A DNA stretch of 64,000 nt, taken from Macrobrachium rosenbergii. Taxonomy: Eukaryota; Arthropoda; Malacostraca; Decapoda; Palaemonidae. Of the stretch, positions 48,087 through 57,982 are shown in pieces. Below the pieces are notes generated by a model. That model was not told where the DNA came from. It saw only the letters and a program-made list of their open reading frames with translations, and searched no databases. Numbering within the stretch: the first letter of the stretch is position 1; each line of letters begins with the position of its first letter. Where the stretch lies: contig NC_089744.1 of the NCBI RefSeq assembly GCF_040412425.1, positions 22,772,501 to 22,836,500 on the forward strand, read 5' to 3'. The translations under genes and the position numbers were made by a program.

Positions 48087-48202
48087 GTAAGTGACAGTCT
48101 TTACATTACTCTTGCTTTTGCTCCTCATATTGTATATTATACATTGTCTATGAGGTTCCCGGAATGGTTTTCGTCCTTAGCTAATTGTTGGTTTTCTTAC
48201 AG

Positions 48203-50236
48203 GCGGACGAAACTTCCAAGAAGTCTGCCTTGGAATCCCTCCGGGCCTGGGTGGCTGGGTTTGGAAGGAACGTTCCGTCGGGGAAGCCCTACGTCCTCGA
48301 CGCTAGGTTGAGGGACTTACTCTACCCCGGCGCACGGGTGGCGGCAGCAGTGCCTGAAGATGTGGCCACCCCTATCATCCAGCAGATCCGGGATGAGACC
48401 CAGCCACCCCAAGCGGATATCCTCTACGCTGAGGTCTCGGAGGATGTTGCCGCCATTAATCTGGACCTAGAACCAATGGCTGTAGAGCAGGACCAGGTGG
48501 TGGTAAGTGGTGAGGTAGGTGAGGTTGTTGGGGCGGGCCCCCCTTTATTTGACTCCCCTGCTTCATCTGTTTCTTCCTTTGCAGGCTTTGTGAAGTCTTC
48601 CTCCTTGGGTGATAGAGCTCCATCTGCTATCCCCAAGTTGAAGTTGAAGACTTCATGGAAGGCGAAGGGCTTCAAGTCCTCGTCTTCCAAGAAGGCATTG
48701 CCCTTCCCCCCGTCGAAGGCTAAGGTCTCAGGACCTGTAGCCTCCGGGAGCAAGTCTGGTTCCTCCAGCAAAGGCGCGAGTAAGAGGGCTGCAAAACCAA
48801 GCCCTCCTCGCCAACCTGCTTTCGATGCAGAGGCCTTTGCTAACCAGCTTTATAAACGGTTTACGGAGGACCTGGATTCAAGATTTAGTGAGATTTCGGA
48901 GAAGCTGGCCAGTCATGATAACATACTGGCGGGAATGGCTCACCCACCCCAGCCGAACCACAGTATGTTATCCCCGACACTGCGGACCTCCCGCCGTTCG
49001 ATGTCGGAAACCCTTGGCGGTTCGCTCTCCGGGCCATCCAACATGATGGCAAGCTGACTCTTGATGGTCTTGGCACGAGACGGTTGGAGGAATTGGAGTT
49101 CTTCCCCCCCGATCTCCTGCCCTTACCCAGGCTTCGTGAGACTCACGGAGGAAGCCTGGATTAGGTCAGACAAGGTTCCTAGGAGACTGTCATCGTCCCT
49201 AGGGACCAAGCTCAGTCGGCTCTCCTGCGCACTCTGACGGAGTGGCAGGCAGATAACACGAAGTTGACTCCTTTCAAGGGGAACTTCACCATGTTCACCC
49301 TGGGAGTCGACCTTCCCACTCCTTGTTTGGACAAAGTCGCTCTGGCTACGGCCCGAGCGTGCTTTGACGGCATTCCGGTTCCTCAGCTAAGGGAGACAGA
49401 CCCTACTTCCCTGGTATTCCCAGGAAGTAACGAGTTCTGGACAGACGCCCCGGCCACTTTCACGGTCGGGAAGCTGGACCCCCTCTGCGCCTCCACGCAA
49501 TTTAGCGAGCAGCTCCCCAAGCTGCCGGAAGCTCTTTTGAAAGCGGAGTTTGATGCTCGGGTTAAGTTAGCCCGGTCGTTGAACTCCGTATGCCTTACTG
49601 AAGCTACGGCCGTCTCCTGCTCGGACGAGCCCTTCTTTCAGGTTTTGGCAAAGTCCTTGCTGGCAGGTTTCCAGTCTGACTTATCTGAATTCATCATGGC
49701 CAGACTGGAATGTAGGAGGTTCATCTTCGCCGATGCAACTATCCGTCCACGAGCCCAACAAGCTCGTGAAAAGCTCGATCTGGGGACCTAACCTCTTCCC
49801 GGAAGAGGAGGTCACAAGTGTTATGGCCGAGGCTACACGGGCCAACCAAAGTCTTCGTTCTCGCTGGGGTATTTCAGCCTACAAGCGTAAGACCCCAGAA
49901 TCGGCCGGCCCCCAATCGAGAGGAGGCAAACGCTTCAGGAGGCATAAGAGGCCTCACCACCAGGCGGTAGTCCAAGCCGTCCCGGTCTCGGCAGTGGCAC
50001 AGCCTTCCACTTCAAAGGCTCACCCCCAACAGTACGTGCTGGTCCAACCAGCTGCACCTCATATGTGGCTCACCGGCATACAACCCCACATATGAAGGCC
50101 GTGGTTACTTTCACGGCCTTAACAGGGTTGCAAGGGGAGGAAGGGGCAAAGCCCCTCATAGAGGAAAGCCCAATACCACCCCAAGGGGAAGACCTGGACG
50201 TGGTAGAGGGAATAAACCCGCTCCCTCCCACTGAGA
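48203..50236 (+). pseudogene. DIRS copy 1 gag-like gene, frameshifted
   Basis: After an acceptor (TTTTCTTACAG) the frame reads ADETSKKSALESLRAWVAGF, matching copy 2 (ADRKSRDASLQALKVWVSGF). It continues through a Ser/Lys/Pro-rich linker to about 48990. There the expected PFDVGNPWRFAL and following text move to other frames. A second open block (49264-49791) holds FTMFTLGVDLPTPC and LRETDPTSLVFPGS, and a third (from about 49733) HEPNKLVKSSIWGPNLFPEE. An RG-rich tail (GRGYFHGLN...TTPRGRPGRGRGNK) is read near 50092-50220, typical of nucleic-acid-binding Gag ends. At least three frame changes, mostly of one or two bases. Gag in this family coats the RNA. Confidence 0.8.
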
Positions 50237-52061
50237 GAACACAGGTAGGCGGTCGCCTGTTTTGGTTCAGGGACCAATGGACCTTCAGCCCTTGGGCACA
50301 CAGCATTGTGTCCAAAGGCCTAGGATGGAGCTGGATCAAAAACCCTCCTCCTCTAACCAGGTTTTACCAGCCACCGACACCAATCCTAAAGGATTATGTG
50401 ACAGAATTGCTCAACAAACGAGCAATAAAGAAAGTAAGGCACCTAAAGTTTCAAGGCAGGTTATTCACTGTTCCCAAAAAAGACTCCGATCAGCAAAGAG
50501 TGATCCTGGATCTGTCGCGTCTAAATCTCTACATAAAATGCGACAAGTTTCGCATGCTTACGGTAGCTCAGGTACGGACTCTACTTCCGCGTGGAGCCGT
50601 CACCACCTCTATCGATCTTTCAGACGCTTATTATCACGTCCCAGTTGCGCGGAACTTCTCTCAGTTCCTCGGTTTCAGACTCGGGAATCAAGCCTACTCC
50701 TTTAGGGTCATGCCATTCGGTCTGAACATTGCGCCCAGGATATTCACAAAGCTGGCGGACACGGTAATACAGCAACTCCGGTCTCAAGGGATATCCCTAG
50801 CAGCATATTTGGACGATTGGATAATTTGGGCACCAACAGTTCCGGAGTGTCAGAAAGCCACGTCCATAGTCATCAGTTTCCTGGAGTCGCTAGGTTTCCA
50901 ACTGAACAGAGAGAAGTCCCGCCTGACTCGGAGTCCCGGTTTCAGTGGTTGGGTCTCCAATGGGATCTGTCATCTCACACGCTGTCCCTTCCGCCTCCCA
51001 AGAGGAAAGAGATAGCATCTCTCACCAGGAGATTCCTCAAAAATCCATCAGCATCCCGCCGGTCCCAAGAAAAGGTCCTTGGGTCTCTTCAGTTTGCCTC
51101 AGTGACAAACCTGCTATTAAAAGCGAAGTTAAAAGACATAAACAGAGTGTGGCGGAGTCGAGCCAATGTCAAGCTCAGAGACAAGGTCTCCTCTATCCTC
51201 AAATCTTAAAGACAAGGTTGCGACCGTGGGCCTCGGTCAAAGGCTTGTCCAATACAGTTCCGCTTCAATTTCCCCCTCCGGCACTAGTAGTTCACACAGA
51301 CGCTTCCTTAAGCGGCTGGGGGGGATATTCACCAAAACAAAAAGTACAAGGAACGTGGTCCACAATGTTTCAGCAGTTCCATATAAACACCCTGGAAGCT
51401 ATGGCGGTATTTCTAACTCTGAAGAAAATCCGCCCCCCCAACCGGATTCATATCAGGTTGGTATTGACAGCGCAGTGGTAGTTCATTGCATCAACAGGGG
51501 CGGCTCCAAATCAGGCCGAGTAAACCAAGTAATGGTTGCTATCTTCTCCTGGCGAACAAGCACGGCTGGCACCTGTCAGCCACCCACCTAGCGGGGTACG
51601 GAACGTGGTGGCGGATTCCTGTCCAGGAACGCCCGTTGGAGACGGAGTGGTCCCTGGACGTGGAATCTTTCAAGTGGATTTGCCGCCGGGTTCCGGGCCT
51701 CCAAGTGGATCTGTTCGCAACGGAGAGCAACTTCAAACTCCCCTGTTATGTGGCTCCCAACCTGGACCCTCAGGCGTTCGCCATAGACGCAATGACAGTA
51801 GATTGGAACAATTGGGAGAAGATTTATCTTTTCCCCCCAATAAACTTACTGCTGAAAGTTTTACACAAACTCAGGACATTCAAAGGTCAATTAGCCCTAG
51901 TAGCTCCCTATTGGCCGAAGAGCAATTGGTTCCCTCTTCTTCAGGAACTGGGATTACGGAGTCTGCGGATCCCCAAGCCCATTCTGACTCAGACAGTACA
52001 AACCAAGACTGTGTCAGCTTCCTCAAGAATTCAGAATGCCCTAGTTTTATGGACTTTATAA
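50236..52061 (+). pseudogene. DIRS copy 1 RT / RNase H / methylase-like gene, frameshifted
   Basis: Reverse transcriptase blocks: GRLFTVPKKDSDQQRVILDL, SIDLSDAYYHVPVA, VMPFGLNIAPRIFTK and the catalytic YLDD at 50806-50817. A frame change near 50940 precedes FQWLGLQWDLSSHTLSLPPP. RNase H follows in another frame with VVHTDASLSGWGGY (first Asp) and NTLEAMAVFLTLKK (Glu), then VVHCINRGGSKSGRVNQV in a third. The last block, VDLFATESNFKLPCYVAPNL and KIYLFPPINLL with LVAPYWPKSNWFPLL, is the DIRS methylase-like domain, ending at a stop at 52059-52061. Several frame changes break the gene. The 3' third overlaps the recombinase gene. Confidence 0.88.
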
Positions 52062-53023
52062 AATTCGCAGCTCAAAAAGGAGCGAACATTGACCCTGTCA
52101 ACACTCTGTTTTTAGAATCAGATAAGAGAGATTCTACTATTAGACAATATGATTCAGCAGTCAAAAAATTGGCCTCCTTCCTAAAAGCATCTGAAGCCAA
52201 AATCATGACAGCTAATTTAGGAGTTTCCTTCTTTAGATCATTGTTTGAAAAAGGCCTAGCTCCGGCCACTATTACCACAATCAAGTCAGCATTAAAGAAA
52301 GTTTTTCTTTACGGCTTTAAAATCGACCTTACAGATTCCTACTTTTCATCTATCCCCAGAGCATGCGCTCGTCTGAGGCCAGTATCACGCCCACAGTCTG
52401 TTACGTGGTTTCTCAATGACGTCCTTAAGTTAGCATCAGAGATGGATAACTTTCATTGCTCTTATCAGGATCTGTTAAGGAAGACTTTGTTCTTGATTAG
52501 CTTGGCTTCAGGTGCTAGAATCTCAGAGCTATCGGCTCTCACTAGAGGTGATAATTATGTGAACTTCCTCCCATCTGGAGAGGTCCTCCTTTCCCCTGAC
52601 CCTAGATTTTTAGCTAAGAACGAAGACCCACAGGACAGGTGGTCTCCTTGGAAGGTGGTGCCCCTTCCTCAAGACCAGTCTTTATGTCCAGTTTATACAC
52701 TTAAATCTTACCTTTCAAGAACTCCACAGAGTAAGTCGGGTCCTCTTTTTATCAGGGAGAAAGGTGGTACTCTTTCACTAAATGCTATAAGACAACAAAT
52801 TTTATATTTCATTAAACAGGCCAACCCAGATTCAATCCCCAAGGTTCATGATATTCGAGCAGTTGCCACTTCTATTAATTACTTTCATAATATGGACTTT
52901 TCGGAGTTATCTAAATTTACGGGTTGGAAATCACCTCTAGTGTTTAAACGCCACTATTTAAAAACGCTCGAAGCCCTGAAATTTTCTACCATAGCTGTGG
53001 GAAGTGTCATCTCCCCACCTTAG
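51536..53023 (+). CDS. DIRS copy 1 tyrosine recombinase, open
   Basis: A 495-codon open frame. The first ~160 residues overlap the RNase H/methylase-like gene in another frame, so the real start may be later. The recombinase core begins about FLKNSECPSFMDFIKFAAQ. Catalytic residues are all present: Arg in SGARISEL (52517-52519), His and Arg of VHDIRAV (52847-52849 and 52856-52858), Trp in FTGWKSPL and the nucleophile Tyr in FKRHYL (52955-52957). In DIRS the enzyme is thought to insert a circular DNA intermediate by strand exchange. No stop or frameshift within, unlike the upstream genes. The C terminus is short after the Tyr, as is usual. Confidence 0.9.
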   Translation: MLSSPGEQARLAPVSHPPSGVRNVVADSCPGTPVGDGVVPGRGIFQVDLPPGSGPPSGSVRNGEQLQTPLLCGSQPGPSGVRHRRNDSRLEQLGEDLSFPPNKLTAESFTQTQDIQRSISPSSSLLAEEQLVPSSSGTGITESADPQAHSDSDSTNQDCVSFLKNSECPSFMDFIKFAAQKGANIDPVNTLFLESDKRDSTIRQYDSAVKKLASFLKASEAKIMTANLGVSFFRSLFEKGLAPATITTIKSALKKVFLYGFKIDLTDSYFSSIPRACARLRPVSRPQSVTWFLNDVLKLASEMDNFHCSYQDLLRKTLFLISLASGARISELSALTRGDNYVNFLPSGEVLLSPDPRFLAKNEDPQDRWSPWKVVPLPQDQSLCPVYTLKSYLSRTPQSKSGPLFIREKGGTLSLNAIRQQILYFIKQANPDSIPKVHDIRAVATSINYFHNMDFSELSKFTGWKSPLVFKRHYLKTLEALKFSTIAVGSVISPP

Positions 53024-53590
53024 TTAATCATATCCTTGTCCTTTCCTTTCCCCCCCGCCCGCCTGCCTCATTTACTTTTCTGCTTATTCTCCTGGTTGAT
53101 TATACCTCACTGCCTGGCTCCTCATATTGTTGTTTCTTGTACCTGTTGATGGAAAAAGCGTAATCTGAAATGCCATGATTGTTTCTCTTGTGGGGTACTG
53201 GACTGTTTTTATTTGGTTCCATGTACCCCAGATGAATGTATATATTGATGTTGATTGATTTGTCTCTTACGTGTTTAGCCTAAGTTTACGTGTATAGTAT
53301 TAAGGTTATATTTGCAGTTATTTTGTGCGCTTTTCATGTTTCATTTGCTTTTAGTAATTTTAAGGTTTTTTGGGGCTTTTTCTCCCATCGTGCCGGGAAC
53401 CTGCCCATGTTTCATAGTATTAAGTTCTTTAATGTGCCTTAGATTTAATATGCCTTAGTCTTAGTGTTCTTGCTACACGGAAGAGATTGCTTAATTAAAA
53501 TTATTCTGGTAAAACTTTTGCCTTTTCTTCAGATTATCCTCAATTTCTTTTTCCTAGTAGTTGCAGCCTTGGCATGATTCTCTATCACGA

Positions 53591-53679
53591 TTTCACCGGC
53601 TGACACGGGACTGGACTCAGAAAAGGGATTTTGACAGAGGAAAATCTATTTCTGAGGAAGGTCCCGTGTCACCCGGTGA
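53591..53679. repeat. Internal complementary region of DIRS copy 1
   Basis: Reads TTTCACCGGCTGACACGGGA onward, the reverse complement of the left end (45880-45912), then passes without gap through CTCAGAAAAGGG into the reverse complement of the right end (54013-54073). In DIRS models this region is the template that lets the ends be completed and circularised. Confidence 0.92.
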
Positions 53680-53735
53680 CCCTCCCTGATTAAATAGTAC
53701 TTTCCCCTCCCTCTGGCACATGCCAAGTCTGGGGT

Positions 53736-54033
53736 TAGTGCTAGCATGGAATGAGGTAGGTGGCGCTGGTGTCGCCGTCCTGGCGGGTGTTTGGTGTGGG
53801 GGCTGTAACGGCTCACCGCTCTGTTCCGGGATTTTGATAGGAGAGATCTTTCGAGTAGGTTTCCGTGGTAGTGGTAATTCACTCACCCCTTCTTATACCG
53901 ACGCCTTCCTAGAAGGCGCTCGACTGGGGGTAGTAACCCCAGCTTTCCTGAAAGCTCTTTTTCTCTGGTATATCTAGCAAGGTTATACCTAGAAATTCGT
54001 GCTGTAATGGAATTTCACCGGGTGACACGGGAC
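53736..54033. repeat. Right inverted terminal repeat of DIRS copy 1
   Basis: Inverted partner of 45891-46190, ending GGTGACACGGGAC. It is followed by a 40-bp outer tail (to 54073) not shared with the left end. Confidence 0.95.
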
Positions 54034-54479
54034 CTTCCTCAGAAATAGATTTTTCCTCTGTCAAAATCCCTTTATTACTACTATCGTGACTTTCTTTTTT
54101 CAGGCAGTCAAGAAATAATGGGAGCATTATGGCAAAAATAAAATCACCTTAGAAATCAAAGAAAAATTATTCCAGACTTTCCTGGTGAGAATATGACCCC
54201 TCCCAGTCATTCACAGCCAGAAGCCAAGATGATATGAAGAATCTCTTCAATTATGTTATCACCTATATGCGAAGAAAAATATCAAGAGAAACCTTGGAAT
54301 TTACAGAAGTAGGTAACTTATGGTCTTTTGGTTGCTTACATTGTTGCAACAAGTGTCAACTATTCAGATCAACCTAACTAGAGCCCTTTGGACGAAATAC
54401 AATGTTGCTAAAAAACAAGAAACTGAAACCATTACTGCAAGGACCTTCAGAATAAAGTAACTTTAGAAAATAGGCTTAA

Positions 54480-56951
54480 TGTGATAACCTATGCAGATTA
54501 ACTTCGAGCAGAAGATACTGATGCAGCTAGTTCAGTTTAATATATATTCCTTTGTTAATTCAAACAATTTTACATAACTGAGGCCACACAAGAGAGGTCT
54601 CTAAGTTGTCAGTTTAATCTGCCATTTAAGAAACACGTCAAAAGGCAAAATTAACTAGATTAACTAGTACAACCGACTGGGACAACCCACCAAGACTACA
54701 TTATTCAGGAGGAGAGAGATTGTGGCACTTCAATTTACCCAAGGTCATTGACAAACATTATGACTGCATTGATAGCATATTAAATGACAGCACCTAGTGC
54801 ACATGAAAAAAACCAACAGTTGTATGTACTGTATTAAAGGAAACTGATGCATTAGTGACAAGATCAACAAAGGATCTCTAAAATTTTAATCATTGAACAA
54901 AATTGAGGTTGCTAATACCCTTTTAGCTGTTCCGACTGATACAAGTCTACCTCAACTGGTCATGTAAATTTTGCAGATACAGGTAGTACTGTATAGAATA
55001 CACAGGAACCAAATTGATGACAGGGTAGATAATACTGAAAAAAGTCAGGGGTGTGTTTTAAAAACTTTTTGCTTTTATTGCTGGATGTTCAGTGGCACAG
55101 ACCAAGTATCACAACTGATTTGCAAAACCATTCCAGACTTCAGTTAAAACTGCTGTTCCTGGTGGTGTTGGACAACTCCAAAAACCACTACTATAACATA
55201 TTGATGGAACTTGTACAACAGCACTCAGAAAAACTATATCCAGCATAAAAGTTAATCATGGTATTAAACTTCCAGCAGTTAAGAGTTACCTGGAGGCTCT
55301 CAGGGTACAGTCATAGTCTCACATTCTCAAAAGGATCACACTGCCCAGACACTGTACACAATGGTACAACAGCTAAGAAAGTCTTTATGCTATTTAAGGT
55401 GTTGGGCATCCATTTTGGGCAATTCTGAAAGTAAAGAAACTTCCTAACAGTCAACAGCAACCAACAATAGGAGACAAAAAGAAAAGAATGGCACTCCAAA
55501 CAAATTCAACTTTTTTTTTTTGGACAGTTGGTCAAAGTTCCATCATGCCTCTTAGTCCCATCAACACTAACAGAACCTGTGATGGCATAAGCCAGCTTGA
55601 ACTGTAATTACAGCAGTCAACTCAAGACTAGGATTAAGCAGGCTTAGTCTAGCAGTGCTGGGAGGGTTGGGGATAAAATGCAATGTTGTCAGATCTCTTC
55701 AGGTCTTAGATTCACGCCACAAAAATGGGGATGCTCATGCCCTTAAGATACCCATAATTATTGATACAAGTCAACCTCAAATGGTAATTATGTAACTACT
55801 GCTGATACAGGAGGCAGACTAGGCAACAACCAGATTTCGTAGTGGATATTGCTGAAAAGTTAGGAAAACCAAAAAGATCAGGAAAGTTTACTACAGTGAA
55901 TTAGATGGTGGTGTGGATACATTGACAAACTCACTGTACTGGGGAAAACTTTTTTATAATCAGTCCCAGATGTAAGGAAAGAGGGTGTGTTTTAGAAGCC
56001 TTTGGCAGGTGGGTCTCCACACATTAAAAAATTTTAACCTGAAATTTGTAAGGTTATTCATGAAAAAAGTAATATTAGTTGTGTTACGATAGAGAACATA
56101 GAAGCAGATGTGATGACCTGTTTAATGTCAAACATTAACATTTTATGGTAAGCTATAAACTGTGCTGGTGGTTTTTAAAAAGGCTGTAGATTTTTCATTC
56201 AAAGACCATTATTTGGTTTGGTCAACATTAGTGATATTGAAGTTGTGGCATTTACCAAGAAACAACCCATTTGCAAAAGCATTCCAGAATGCTCAGTTGA
56301 AACTGCTCCTGGTGGTGTTGGAACTATCTTCCACAAACCACAAATACATCTGGTTGCTGGAAGTTGTACAACAGTACTCAGAAAAAACTATCCTGCATAA
56401 CAGTTAAATCACAGCATTAAACTTCCATTAGTTTGAGTGACCTGAAGGTGCACATACTACTGTTACAGTCCCACGTTCTCAAAAGGATCCCTCTGCCCAG
56501 ACACTAAAAAGTACAACAGCTATTTTTCTATGGAAGTGTTCACTCTATATCAGGTGTTGGGCGTCCATGGCATCCATTTCAGGGTTTGTCTGCTCAGAAG
56601 CTACCCAACACCCCCTACACAAAATTTGCTATTAGAGCCAATAACAATTCATCTAGGCCCACAACACTACCAACAGCAATCAACCAAAGGCAAATGCAAG
56701 GAGGCTGGAACTCTTAATAAAGTCAATGCTCATTTTGCAACTGTTGGTCAGGCTTAATCTAACCTAGAGGCCCCTCTCATGCCTCTTAGGCCCTGCAACA
56801 CTTTACCAGAGAATGTAATGGCAAAAGCCACCTTCATGTAATCCATCCAACCACCACTAATTAGAGCAAAGCCAATTCAAGATCATGATACAGAGGGACA
56901 TATGGCAGCACTTGGGGGGGGGGAAGCTTTCAAAACGCTTACCTCTTTGCC

Positions 56952-57025
<74 letters not shown>

Positions 57026-57480
57026 TGAGAGTGTGTGAGTGTGTGAGTGTGAGAGTGTGTGAGTGTGTGAGTGTGTGAGTGTGTGAGTGTGTGTCTAAAG
57101 GTTAGTTGACAAAGTGAATCATCAGTAATGGTGATTTTGCAGTAGACAAAAATTACAGATATGGCACAGGCAAAAGGCCATAGACCTATGAAGGTAGGAC
57201 CTATGAAGCTACCCTCTAATCATTGCCATTACAACAGTCAGTTCATTTGGGACAAGTGAAATGTACCAAAAAATTTCTAGGTTAAATTTAAAGATTAAAT
57301 TACTTTGAAAACCTTATTGCAATATATTTAGAATTGCATAACTTTAGCAAACAGGGTTGTGCAGATTACCTTTGAGCAGAAGATGCTGACGCAGCCAATT
57401 CTGAATAAATCAGATTCCTTTGTAATTCAACTGGATCCCTCTCAAGTATTTCAATTTTTTTAAAAAAGGAATTTAAACAG
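54480..57480. repeat. Diverged ~1.1-kb repeat family
   Basis: Landmarks recur about 1.15 kb apart. TCAAAAGGATCACACTGCCC (55327) matches TCAAAAGGATCCCTCTGCCC (56477). The block with CTGGTGGTGTTGGA...GTACAACAG...CTCAGAAAAACTAT at 55150-55240 matches 56310-56400. A TTCGAGCAGAAGATACTGAT word (54502) matches TTTGAGCAGAAGATGCTGAC (57369). Further copies lie at 63.4-64.0 kb, beyond DIRS copy 2. Similarity is moderate, so the family is old. The two ORFs at 55051-55248 and 56162-56407 are translations of the same repeat block and show no known domain. Confidence 0.75.
56958..57096. repeat. GA then GTGTGA microsatellite
   Basis: About 60 bp of pure GA followed by GTGTGA/GAGTGT units to 57096. Compound simple repeat. 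Confidence 0.95.
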
Positions 57481-57709
57481 CTTAGCAATTCAATATTTAC
57501 ATTATCCGTCACTTACTTTAAGGCATGTTACTCCGGCTAGTTCCGGTAAATTTATTTTGTTTTATTTATTATTTATTTTGTTTTGGAGATTTTTTTTTAC
57601 CCGGTTACCTCCCGGATCATTCCGGCTGGTTTCACGGCTTTAATACTGTGTTGCTCCGGCACACTACTCCGGCACCTTAAACAGTGTACTCAATCTCATA
57701 CTCTTACAG

Positions 57710-57880
57710 GTGGTACGCTGCCAAGAAGAAGGGTGCTCCGCAGCCCTCCATCAGGCCAGTGGCCACGAAGTTTGTCGGTCTCACTCCGGATGTGCGGTCC
57801 ATGTAGGGGATCTTATTGTTTGGCACCCTGACAGATGTGATGTTTGCTACGCTCTTTACGAGCAGGCTATCGATGATTCG
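57710..57880 (+). CDS. DIRS copy 2 zinc-binding-like exon (57 codons)
   Basis: The acceptor CATACTCTTACAG ends at 57709 and the donor GTAGGT starts at 57881, both phase 0. It encodes Cys4, Cys9, His19, Cys22, His25, Cys28, His39, Cys43 and Cys46 at the same positions as in copy 1, with GHEVCRSHSGCAV and DLIVWHPDRCDVC. Differences from copy 1 are mostly at other positions, as expected if the ligands are under selection. The intron to gag is about 100 bp, with a CAGCAG tandem acceptor (57977-57982). Confidence 0.7.
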
Positions 57881-57982
57881 GTAGGTGATCATGCATCTTT
57901 CCTTCTTAGCCAACTATAATGTTTACATTTTACCGATTCCCTCCGCCTTCAGTAAAGTGCAATAATGTTTTCCTTCCAGCAG

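Larger units (their letters stand above)
45878..54073 (+). mobile_element. DIRS retrotransposon copy 1, structurally complete
   Basis: 8.2 kb. Near-identical inverted terminal repeats (45891-46190 and 53736-54033), plus short unique outer tails. An internal complementary region (53591-53679) carries the reverse complement of the left end followed directly by that of the right end. Its junction CTCAGAAAAGGG shows the two ends joined over a shared TTT (45878-45880 and 54071-54073). This is the defining layout of DIRS elements, which replicate through a closed circle and integrate with a tyrosine recombinase, leaving no usual target duplication. Order inside: zinc-type exon, gag, RT/RNase H/methylase-like, recombinase. 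The recombinase is open while gag and pol have frame breaks. Confidence 0.93.

Noticed and set aside
47706..48311. 201-codon ORF that includes the zinc exon
   Set aside because: It reads through the acceptor upstream and the intron downstream; comparison with copy 2 supports only the 57-codon middle part as conserved.
55051..56407. Two similar short ORFs suggesting a duplicated gene
   Set aside because: The similarity extends through non-coding parts of the 1.1-kb repeat, frames are not conserved over their lengths and no domain is visible.
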